Of a stretch of DNA of 64,000 bases, positions 44,401-51,874 are shown one piece after another. Every line of letters begins with the position of its first letter. Position 1 is the first letter of the stretch. The position numbers and the translations under genes were made by a program. Source of the stretch: Symsagittifera roscoffensis (lineage: Eukaryota > Xenacoelomorpha > Acoela > Convolutidae); assembly GCF_963678635.1 (NCBI RefSeq), contig NC_087062.1, positions 40,563,330 through 40,627,329 on the forward strand. The letters run 5' to 3'. The notes beneath the pieces were generated by a model. That model saw only the letters and a list, made by a program, of their open reading frames with translations. It ran no database searches and was not told the DNA's origin.

Positions 44401-45658
44401 CGATCAACCATTTTATGCAATGTGCGATGCTTCGAACTTTGGCATCGGCGCAGCATTATTACAATCACATAATGGTACAAATAAAATGAACCTCATATCA
44501 GCAAATTCTCGATTATTCACTCAAGCAGAGCTACGACTCTCAACTCTAATGAGAGAATGTACAGCCATAATATATACACTAACAGAATATGAATTTCTGA
44601 TACTTGGATCAAAACATCCCACAGTTCTATTCACAGACCATAAACCAATCATCTTTCTTTTTACACAAAAGTCTAATCCAAACCACCGAGTTTATAGATT
44701 TCAACTAATTTTATTGAAATTCCCAAACTTACATATAGTTTGGACCGCAGGAAAAAATCTTGCATTACCAGACACTTTAAGTCGAAATACGCCACCTGAA
44801 TTACTTACACGTAAAACCACAGTTGAAATACCCAAAAATATAAAATTCTACCTTGCAGAAAATGAAACATCACCCCGATTGGAATGCAAATATGCAGTAA
44901 AAACTGACGTTGAACAATCACAAATAAATAATTTACAACATTTCCCAATTTATTTAGATTGTCAAAATAATCACTATGAAGTTGATCTACTTGGAACATC
45001 AACTTTTAAACCAATCCCATATTCACAATGGATAAAAAATAACACCCAACAAAAAAGAGTAAAACAACACTCGCATAAAAAAGACCTTTTTCCACTAATT
45101 GAAAAAGAAAACCTAACTGATAAAATAAATTTATCAGGACCACAAACAAACGATTCAAAATACACAATAAATCAAGTTTTTGATCTCCATGACCCACTTG
45201 ATACAATACCCTTATCTAAATTAGAAATTGAAAACATATTCCTCCCCCCAACAGAAACAATTACAATTTCAACACTGAAACAATATCAGAATCTTGACCC
45301 GGTAATTCGACAACTAAAATCATGGCACAAATATAAAACTAAACCCGTCAAGGCAGATTCAACTATTCTAGGAAACAAAACACTCCTCCGATACTTTCGC
45401 AAATTTAATAACACAACAATTAACGAAAATACAGACCTTTTAGAATATAAATTAAATGAATTTACAGTTCCCTGTCTCCCTTTAAGTATGATTCTCATAG
45501 CTTTTAATATTTCACATACACAAAATATTAAAGGACACTCTGGATCAGAGAAAACATATTCAAATTTTATACAAAACTTTTATTTCCCAAATGCACCAAT
45601 TTGGATAAAAGTACTATGCAATGACTGTATAGTATGTCAACTAAATAAACAAATATAA
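41423..45658 (+). CDS. pol: Pol: protease, reverse transcriptase, RNase H and integrase zinc finger (1411 aa)
   Basis: Residues 1-200 are Asn/Ser/Arg/Tyr-rich low complexity, perhaps an RNA-binding nucleocapsid extension. The aspartic protease has its catalytic D345-S-G-A (DFLIDSGAESNIIN) and ends around residue 450 (HNIIGIPFISKY). RT starts near residue 683 with HLPLKPDAVF; it has PVIILAKGESLKIVLDARYL, TTADMNSAYNQMPLD and the catalytic Y853-L-D-D. RNase H follows with CDASNFGIGAALLQ (D1002), RECTAIIYTLTEYE and TDHKP (D1072), ending at LPDTLSR. The C-terminus carries the integrase HHCC finger, H1365-x6-H1372 and C1402-x2-C1405. RT fused to RNase H before integrase is Ty3/gypsy order. The frame stops at TAA 45656-45658 just after the finger, so the integrase core lies in a different frame. 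The first ATG after the gag stop is used as start; true translation probably comes from gag readthrough. Confidence 0.95.
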   Translation: MKKDQNLPNKTVYSNNSSGKPLPNNTNYTRNQSPHNSSYRGRSPERRSTQNSSHNHYNRPNSRNNYSRSNSNTTQFVSRSNSQSRNRYYPNNYSRNSSYNRNRNYSNNRNRSYSNNRNQYYPNNRSRNNSYNRSNGNNQNRSRNNSQNRHSSYNNRYRNYSQSPHRNNNHYNNSNNRHRSSTPKHQKHINQVQSNPETTSDPPGIDDTVTDTLQLNQINCGSSDSESDAENTLSINMIKVENDYESIIYEQPFSSHIYENQSELLHNYYIGPIHSTPTTQKTNEINTTNQPNENDKTKCLKTNHIYQNIQKEQPKEKIWTIPFLLESPRSKEFQPPDLEIDFLIDSGAESNIINIPTWNEIKTLHPKLTPLETSSKLATAQGSTLINYGKIQLFLLPTRTIEQSKILDKPFKQIFHITDIKHNIIGIPFISKYIPTINILNSKILIKDKYTKTKDTSLTFFKRLNKQPPFFSKFYPIYNQQRKHLKPLSGNLYNFSIKQVHQYDKKQNKQKFYISDFEFKPIHKFFKITISSIKYLKNSNSDIISLHVYNNTPYQVTLPLGLLGYCETNATISPIHEKAYRVNNILQLLDICQSTILNEELSINNIISNEKRNTDYFTKTPYFKPTFNINNYTENQQKFLTMFNFQHSQITQDEFEKLAKQLIKYSSVYATSKFDVGKISSSLHLPLKPDAVFKKQRASKVPIHLHDKVNRLLDILEQYNIISPVNKEEKPKGNTFINPVIILAKGESLKIVLDARYLNSLIDESKCNWPIEPIQVILTKINGKYFTTADMNSAYNQMPLDEQSRRLTQFVIGNQQYEFNRLFYGISIGPAAFSAFMSKIFRPLILKKNAITYLDDVFMQSQTKEEMFNVLEQYHQILQNENLKAAPDKSHFFLTRVKFLGHNIERKTITPLKSRIDAIQKLQPPTNKKKIQEFLGMLNFLSKYVYKMQLYLRPFYNILRQQNNFEWNTEHQARFEEIKKLLTEQISNTIPDPDQPFYAMCDASNFGIGAALLQSHNGTNKMNLISANSRLFTQAELRLSTLMRECTAIIYTLTEYEFLILGSKHPTVLFTDHKPIIFLFTQKSNPNHRVYRFQLILLKFPNLHIVWTAGKNLALPDTLSRNTPPELLTRKTTVEIPKNIKFYLAENETSPRLECKYAVKTDVEQSQINNLQHFPIYLDCQNNHYEVDLLGTSTFKPIPYSQWIKNNTQQKRVKQHSHKKDLFPLIEKENLTDKINLSGPQTNDSKYTINQVFDLHDPLDTIPLSKLEIENIFLPPTETITISTLKQYQNLDPVIRQLKSWHKYKTKPVKADSTILGNKTLLRYFRKFNNTTINENTDLLEYKLNEFTVPCLPLSMILIAFNISHTQNIKGHSGSEKTYSNFIQNFYFPNAPIWIKVLCNDCIVCQLNKQI

Positions 45659-45702
45659 ATCAAAAACAAATAGCAAAAAAACAAGATTTTAAAGGACAAA
45701 GT

Positions 45703-47010
45703 TTGTACTTTAACCACCGTATCTCCTTTGATACAAAAGGACCAATTTCACCCTCATCCGAAGGAAACTCCTACATTATGGTAATTGTTGACGCATTTAC
45801 ACATTATGTAGCACTTGACCCAGTACCACATTGTAACGCTTATTATGCTTACACAACGCTTTATGAACACTGGATAGCCAAATTTGGACTACCAGAAATT
45901 CTAGTTACAGATAACGGTACAGAATTCATAAATAATGAAATTATCACACTATGTCATCTATATAACATCAAACACAAACCACGTACATCTCACGCACCTT
46001 GGACAAACGGCTTAGTCGAAGGTATGAACCGTTCACTACAAGAATATCTTGGATGTATCATCAATGGAAATGATACAAGATATACTGAATGGTCAGCAGA
46101 TGTAAAATTATTTCCCTTAGCATATAATTCACAAATTACGACAACTCTAGGAATGTCACCATATGAAATGGTTTTTAACCAAAAGCCACGCAAACCAATA
46201 ATGTTTACAGCAAACTCTCATAAAAACGCACAAGGTTATTGTCAACCAAATAAAGACTCAATTTGTTATAACCTACCATTACATACACACGATGAAGATC
46301 ACTTTCATCACCCACAAATTCTTAAATTAGCCTCCGGTACACACACCGAATGGATTTTAAATAGAGATAAAAAACACAATGAAATTTATCAAAAAATAAC
46401 GAAAAAGTTGTTACAAAGGCAAAACATTAATGAACAAATAAATTCACGCTTTACACCAGCCTCCGATTTAAAAATTGGAACATTTGTTTTAATACCCAAT
46501 TTTAATACTCAAAAAGGAATTTCAAAAAAATTACAACCCCTTCGTAAAGGACCATACCAAATAATTGCAAAACCCACTGATGTCACATATAAAATCACCG
46601 ACTCAGACAAAAAAGAAATCGTTCAACACCGAAATAACCTATTACCTTATTACCCAAAAGAAAACGCACTCCGCGAACTAACTCAATTATACTCTTTTAC
46701 AGGTTTACAAGTTATTCAAAATGACCCACATACGGAAAATACAACAAAGGAACAAAAAGATTTTCACCTCAAAAACCAAATAACAAAATCAACCACCACA
46801 AAAAACAATTTAAAAAATCTAGATCAAAATACATCTCAAAAAGAAAGAAAAAATAGAAAAATGACAGAACAAATAATACCCCAAGAACAAATTGACAAAT
46901 CAGAACATAGAGAGTCTTCACGACTTAGAAACCAACCACGTAAAAATTATAAATTATTCATCCCACAATCTAAAATATTAAAGAAAGTCGAATTTCAAAA
47001 ACAACTTTAA
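45703..47010 (+). CDS. Integrase catalytic core and C-terminal module (separate frame)
   Basis: The frame opens at 45649 and has no ATG near its start (45703 is TTG). It encodes the DDE strand-transfer domain that inserts element DNA into the host genome. The first catalytic Asp is in RISFDTKGPIS (residue 10), the second in LVTDNGTEFI (residue 70), and the Glu in NGLVEGMNRS (residue 106); D70 and E106 give the canonical D-x35-E spacing. KGPYQIIAKPTDVTYKI near residue 282 is a GPY/F module. The Lys/Gln/Asn-rich tail ends with ESSRLRNQPRKNYKLF. Because its zinc finger is at the end of the preceding ORF in another frame, synthesis of whole integrase needs a frameshift, or this copy carries a small indel near 45640-45700. 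Confidence 0.92.
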   Translation: MYFNHRISFDTKGPISPSSEGNSYIMVIVDAFTHYVALDPVPHCNAYYAYTTLYEHWIAKFGLPEILVTDNGTEFINNEIITLCHLYNIKHKPRTSHAPWTNGLVEGMNRSLQEYLGCIINGNDTRYTEWSADVKLFPLAYNSQITTTLGMSPYEMVFNQKPRKPIMFTANSHKNAQGYCQPNKDSICYNLPLHTHDEDHFHHPQILKLASGTHTEWILNRDKKHNEIYQKITKKLLQRQNINEQINSRFTPASDLKIGTFVLIPNFNTQKGISKKLQPLRKGPYQIIAKPTDVTYKITDSDKKEIVQHRNNLLPYYPKENALRELTQLYSFTGLQVIQNDPHTENTTKEQKDFHLKNQITKSTTTKNNLKNLDQNTSQKERKNRKMTEQIIPQEQIDKSEHRESSRLRNQPRKNYKLFIPQSKILKKVEFQKQL

Positions 47011-47601
47011 TTTTGTATTTCACAATCTTAGACCTTTGAAACATTTTGAATTTTCATTTTTCAAAATAACATGCTGACAAACACGCAGCAATTCTAGTTC
47101 ATAATTAGCCAATAGGATTCATCCAATCCGTCACCTTCTCTAACTTAAACTCAGATCAATTAGACGAATCATATAAAACTCCAGGCATATCTATAACTAT
47201 AACTTTACGACCCCCAGGTCAAAAATAAGCAAACCACTCCAACTTGACAACTAAAATAAATATCACCATAATATCATAACCCTCCCTTATCTAATAACTC
47301 AAAGATCAACAATATTTCTCCAACTCAGACCTCAAATACCCCCAAAACAAATCTGTTAAATTAGCCTAAAGTAACAAAACGAACATTTTAATTAGCCTAA
47401 AGTACAAAAATCTCACCATACCCCGGATCATTTGACAAACAAAAATAAAGAAAAAGACGACCTCCCGATCACCATAAAAACTGCCCCCAACAATTTTTTA
47501 CCAAACTCAACCCACTTGTCAAAAAACTAATAAATAATCCGACCACACTTGAAAATTGCCCCAAACAACAAAAAATATTCGATCAAGAAGTCATTTCTTA
47601 A
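47011..47601 (+). other. Spacer between integrase and the membrane ORFs
   Basis: About 590 bases, C/A-rich, no ORF. Two imperfect copies of TTAATTAGCCTAAAGTACAA stand at about 47357-47378 and 47389-47411. Possible location of splice acceptors for the downstream genes; none is convincing. Confidence 0.4.
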
Positions 47602-47877
47602 ATGCTCTTCTATCAAACAGTCACTAAAATTATCACAAACCTCAAACAATTTTTTACGATACTTGAAACTTTCATAATATTTCTTTTTGATATCCTTGAA
47701 TCTTTTCTAATAATCTTAATCATTTTTTGTAATATTTTTTTAATTTTCTACACTATATTCGAACTATTTCTCCAACTTTCAAAAACCCTTGATTATATCC
47801 ACAGGTACGATTCATACAACTTGTCTAAATGGTACGAACTATTTTCAGTAGAACTGATATTTTTCTACTATTTGTAA
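47602..47877 (+). CDS. Small hydrophobic membrane protein of the LTR element (91 aa)
   Basis: ATG 47602 to TAA 47875-47877. Residues about 21-58 are almost wholly hydrophobic (FIIFLFDILESFLIILIIFC, then NIFLIFYTIFELFL), giving one long or two short membrane spans. The C-terminal part is more polar before a final FELIFFYYL-like hydrophobic end. It overlaps the next ORF by 49 bases in another frame. Phe/Ile/Leu richness in AT-rich DNA can arise by chance, so function is uncertain; small viroporin-like proteins would look like this. Confidence 0.4.
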   Translation: MLFYQTVTKIITNLKQFFTILETFIIFLFDILESFLIILIIFCNIFLIFYTIFELFLQLSKTLDYIHRYDSYNLSKWYELFSVELIFFYYL

Positions 47878-48017
47878 TTTTCATAACATTTTTATCATCC
47901 CTCATTTTGACCATATGCAAATGTATAAAGAAAGCAATCCTCACATTTGCCCTAGCAACAATCCTTCTAATTCTTTTTTTAGAAGAATACTATAATAAAC
48001 ATAAACTTTTTCACTAA
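47829..48017 (+). CDS. Second small hydrophobic ORF (62 aa), in frame with the next long ORF
   Basis: ATG 47829 to TAA 48015-48017. It holds two hydrophobic spans (IFLLFVIFITFLSSLILTIC and KAILTFALATILLILFLEEY) separated by the basic KCIKK. The stop is followed in the same frame by ~379 open codons lacking an ATG. It may be the N-terminal membrane part of that ORF, separated by one TAA. Otherwise it is an accessory membrane peptide. Confidence 0.4.
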   Translation: MVRTIFSRTDIFLLFVIFITFLSSLILTICKCIKKAILTFALATILLILFLEEYYNKHKLFH

Positions 48018-49157
48018 AAGAATAGACCAAAAAAGCTATCAAAAATTGCTACCCAACAATCACATAGTCAGTCTTCACCGACATCATCCCAAGAAAACCC
48101 GACACCACTTTCAACTACCCAAAACCCCCAAACATCTACACGAATTTCTTTTCAAGATAACCCATATACCTTTGAAGAACGACACGCTCGCTTATCAGAA
48201 CCACTAGAACCAGTTCAACGACAAGCACCTCTAAGCGAACCAACATATAACTTATACCCAACACTACCACAAGAATTAAGTAGAATAAGAAATCCTAGTC
48301 AAAACCAAAATACAGTCGAAATAAATAGACAAATTATACATCCTCGACGAAACAGAAATTTTCAAACTCCCCGAGTTCATTTTGATATACCTCAATCCCC
48401 ATCACAAAACACTCCAGAAAACCCCATTGGTATATTACCAGAAACCCCTACGCTTTTTTCACAACGTAGCACCTCAAGCCTACCATCGGATTACTTAGGT
48501 TCAACACCAACATCTGAACAAATACGTGAAAATCCTTTTAACCCCCCAAACCAAGCATCACGACTACCATATTGGACAACACATTCATTCACACAAGGTG
48601 AACCAAATTTAATCAATGACCCAATAGACATTTCTACAGATACAACATCCTCATCACTACCAGAAACATTATCACTACCATCAACACCATCAATTAGTCA
48701 AGTTTCACCGACGCCTTTTAACTTAAATTTTCCAAATAATCTCGACGCAAGATATCGAGAACAATCATCAACAAATATCCCTTTAAGACTAGATTGGAAT
48801 ACAATTACAGCACCTCCACCATTATTTGGACAACATCTAGAAAGTAATCGCCTTCACAACTGGGCACTTAATAGACTACAATATAGACAAGACATTCACG
48901 AAGACATTCGTGCTCATAACATCCAAATACTCCCACAGAATAGTCTACAATTAAAATTTGAAATCACGGTTGAATTAAACAACATTACTCAACATCCCTA
49001 TCCATTAAATCCACCAAATATAACAGCTCAATCCCTACCACCACCATTTATAACAACTGAAGTAATATACAAATACGACAGATATACCAAAAAGACAATT
49101 GGTTACATCACATTTTATAACCCATACTCAGGATTGTCATACACATGTATATTCTAA
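48018..49157 (+). CDS. ~379-codon open frame with no ATG, Pro/Ser/Thr-rich (unrecognised)
   Basis: The frame is open from just after TAA 48015-48017 to TAA 49155-49157 and contains no in-frame ATG. The first ~250 codons are rich in Pro, Ser, Thr, Gln and Asn (SSSLPETLSLPSTPSISQVS). The last ~110 look like a folded part (GQHLESNRLHNWALNRLQYR, LQLKFEITVELNNI, EVIYKYDRYTKKTIGYITFY). The end overlaps the start of the envelope-like ORF by 13 bases. Expression would need readthrough of the preceding stop, a non-AUG start, or splicing. No known family recognised. The length of uninterrupted frame in this composition argues that it is, or very recently was, translated. Confidence 0.6.
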   Translation, partial: KNRPKKLSKIATQQSHSQSSPTSSQENPTPLSTTQNPQTSTRISFQDNPYTFEERHARLSEPLEPVQRQAPLSEPTYNLYPTLPQELSRIRNPSQNQNTVEINRQIIHPRRNRNFQTPRVHFDIPQSPSQNTPENPIGILPETPTLFSQRSTSSLPSDYLGSTPTSEQIRENPFNPPNQASRLPYWTTHSFTQGEPNLINDPIDISTDTTSSSLPETLSLPSTPSISQVSPTPFNLNFPNNLDARYREQSSTNIPLRLDWNTITAPPPLFGQHLESNRLHNWALNRLQYRQDIHEDIRAHNIQILPQNSLQLKFEITVELNNITQHPYPLNPPNITAQSLPPPFITTEVIYKYDRYTKKTIGYITFYNPYSGLSYTCIF

Positions 49158-51874
49158 AAATTTTAATTTTTCTCCAACTCCTTTTTCTAGTAATCTCAAA
49201 TCAAAACATAAACCCTTCCCCCCGCACAGGACCACAAGATTTATTAGTAACACATTACGATTGTGAAGAAAAAGAACAAAAAACACTACACAAGTATGCA
49301 ATAAATCAAGTATCACAATGCGAAACAGAACCCCAAGCCATAGAAACTACAAATGTAATCGCAACACTTTACTCAAAAGCCCGAGCAACAACAGTTACAG
49401 GATATAAATTCACAGCAACATTTTCCGAAAAGAAAGTACATTGTTCACAAGTCTCGAACGGAAATAAAAACCGACTTGACCATGAATCATTCTACCAGAG
49501 TAATATAGAACGACTTTTACACCTAAATCCCAAAGATTGTAAAAACGAGTTACTTAGACTAAATATCACACAAAATAAAAACTCAGATAGAAAGTTAGTA
49601 TATTTCCAAGTTTTTTCAGATTCTGTACATCAAGCAGAACTTGAAAGATATCAAGGACATATAAAATTAGATGAAAAGTACCCATATAACGGCGCACACG
49701 GACGATTAACTTATGATATACACGATAAACACTGGATACCACACATTGGTACAAATGACCCATCAAACTGCAAAGCAGACACAAAAAACAAAGGATACCA
49801 AGAGATCATGTTTTTCGATTGGAAAATACAACTCGAAAAAATACAACTCACACGAGATTTATCAGACAACACAATGATCTATCAAGGAATCAGATTACCT
49901 TGTAAAAACGACCAAGGTTATTGCGACCCTACAACACGAACACAAGCAACAATTGTTTGGTTCCCTGAAGACACATGTACAACATTTCAAGTAGCAAAAA
50001 TACACGCTCGTATGATAAAATTTCACGAAAAATATTTTATACAATCAATACCATATGAACAAGTAAATCCATTACGAAAAATAAGTTCTGATTTTCGAAA
50101 CATTCAAAATATAGAAAATAAATTAACACGTTTTCAAGTATATCAAGAAACAGAACTCGCATGTAAATATAAAAACCCACTTCACAAAACACAATACTCT
50201 GAAATATTAGTTGAATACGAAAATGGATTCGACATTACCACTGGAAAAATAAAAGTCGACCCATACGCCACAAGTCATCCCCTAAATGAAGGAACATCAT
50301 ATATACCAGTTAATTTTCAAAAGAAGACAGGTCAACCTGGTGGACATCTAAAACCCCAAGACGCTCAAAGCACACGTTTACAAGAACTATCACTAATGAA
50401 TAGTACATATTTTGGTAATATCCACTATGATATTCACTTAGACATGAAACTAGACTATACGATTCGCCGAATTTTTCAAGAAATGTCACTCTCCGAATTA
50501 GAAACACTACACCAACTATGCGAATTAGAAAGAACACAAATATTACAATCACTTGCACTAGCAGTATTAAAAATACCCTACGCAGGATATTTACTATCAG
50601 GAAATAGATCAAATTTTTTAGACTATGAAGGAAACATTTTATGGTTTTATACTTGTACCAAAAAAGTATCACCACTATACGTTTTTGAAGATAAACGATG
50701 CTATAAAAGAATCCCTATCTTTTATAAGAATAAAGTACATTTCGTTGACACACTTTCTCGAAGAACCTATTTCTGGGATACCGCAGTCCCATGTGGATCA
50801 GAAAATAGCCACAATGTAGTACAACTAAACCCTGATGAAGATAAATATTACCTTCTCACCCCATATCCCACATTAATGCAATCACTCAAAAAATTTTCAC
50901 CAGAAAGCATTCGCGCTATCGCTCGAAACCCAAATATAGACTTACAATCAATAGGAATATACTCAAAATCAGATATTCAACATCACATTAGAACACAACA
51001 ACTCCAAGAATTATTAACACAAATGGACACAATACAAGGACAATCAATTGACCAAAACTTACGCAAACTTGCCGAAACCCCAGGATTTGCAGACATCTAT
51101 ACGCAAGACTATAGCGGATATTTTAAAGACATTAAAGATTATATATATCTAAACGGTGAAAAAAACCGTCCCCAAGATATATCACCCATCAATATTTTTA
51201 GCTTTGTAACACTCAAAAATGAAATTCTTGATTTTCTAGGATGGCCCTATTACATCTTAGAAAAATTGACTATTTTATACGCAATGTTTAACTTTATTGG
51301 ATTTCTTTTCTCACTTTTAAAAGGAATCTACAACACATGTGCTATACACACACAAGTAAACAGACAAGCAAGCGTAGCACGCATACTCTTTGCAGGATTT
51401 TTTGGAATCTTTTCTACATCTATAAACAAAATTCTTTTAGACGCACAAATAAAAGAATATAACACAAAAATAGCAACCAGACAGAACACATACGACGAAG
51501 AACATAACAATGTAGACACAACGCCAACAGCACCACAGTTACCACCCCTACCACATAACCATCCATTATCCCTAGTCCCACGTAATTTTCGAAATTTAGC
51601 CATAACACATAATCAAAATTTTAGACCAACCATATCACAAAGTCCCATCCAACATATAATGCCACACCACTCACAAGATGAAAATACTTATGAACAAATT
51701 ATAGAACAACCCCATACCACCGCTTTTCAGTCTCAAAATAATAATTTTTTAGCCCACGATGAGCCGACAACTTGGATCCCTACACCGATCAAATTCCCAC
51801 CCAACCAACCTCACCACTCCAATCCCAATAATACCACTTTTTGTTTTTCCGCCACCCGATTTCCCATCCAGTAA
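49145..51874 (+). CDS. Envelope-like membrane glycoprotein (909 aa)
   Basis: ATG 49145, stop 51872-51874. Residues 1-18 form a signal peptide (MYILKILIFLQLLFLVIS). The presumed ectodomain (about 19-700) has many cysteines and at least three N-x-S/T sites (LNIT, MNST, GNRS). Near the C-terminus are a transmembrane segment (about 707-730, KLTILYAMFNFIGFLFSLL) and a second hydrophobic stretch (about 744-763, VARILFAGFFGIF), then a ~140-residue Pro/His/Asn-rich tail. The N-terminal pattern (YDC, a Tyr-x-Ile-Asn-x-V-x-x-C segment, then a Cys ~50 residues on) recalls mononegavirus-type (chuvirus-like) glycoproteins that retroelements have captured in arthropods, but this is a weak impression. Location after pol, signal peptide and membrane anchor support an envelope role in cell entry. 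No furin-type site or fusion peptide was identified. Confidence 0.7.
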   Translation: MYILKILIFLQLLFLVISNQNINPSPRTGPQDLLVTHYDCEEKEQKTLHKYAINQVSQCETEPQAIETTNVIATLYSKARATTVTGYKFTATFSEKKVHCSQVSNGNKNRLDHESFYQSNIERLLHLNPKDCKNELLRLNITQNKNSDRKLVYFQVFSDSVHQAELERYQGHIKLDEKYPYNGAHGRLTYDIHDKHWIPHIGTNDPSNCKADTKNKGYQEIMFFDWKIQLEKIQLTRDLSDNTMIYQGIRLPCKNDQGYCDPTTRTQATIVWFPEDTCTTFQVAKIHARMIKFHEKYFIQSIPYEQVNPLRKISSDFRNIQNIENKLTRFQVYQETELACKYKNPLHKTQYSEILVEYENGFDITTGKIKVDPYATSHPLNEGTSYIPVNFQKKTGQPGGHLKPQDAQSTRLQELSLMNSTYFGNIHYDIHLDMKLDYTIRRIFQEMSLSELETLHQLCELERTQILQSLALAVLKIPYAGYLLSGNRSNFLDYEGNILWFYTCTKKVSPLYVFEDKRCYKRIPIFYKNKVHFVDTLSRRTYFWDTAVPCGSENSHNVVQLNPDEDKYYLLTPYPTLMQSLKKFSPESIRAIARNPNIDLQSIGIYSKSDIQHHIRTQQLQELLTQMDTIQGQSIDQNLRKLAETPGFADIYTQDYSGYFKDIKDYIYLNGEKNRPQDISPINIFSFVTLKNEILDFLGWPYYILEKLTILYAMFNFIGFLFSLLKGIYNTCAIHTQVNRQASVARILFAGFFGIFSTSINKILLDAQIKEYNTKIATRQNTYDEEHNNVDTTPTAPQLPPLPHNHPLSLVPRNFRNLAITHNQNFRPTISQSPIQHIMPHHSQDENTYEQIIEQPHTTAFQSQNNNFLAHDEPTTWIPTPIKFPPNQPHHSNPNNTTFCFSATRFPIQ

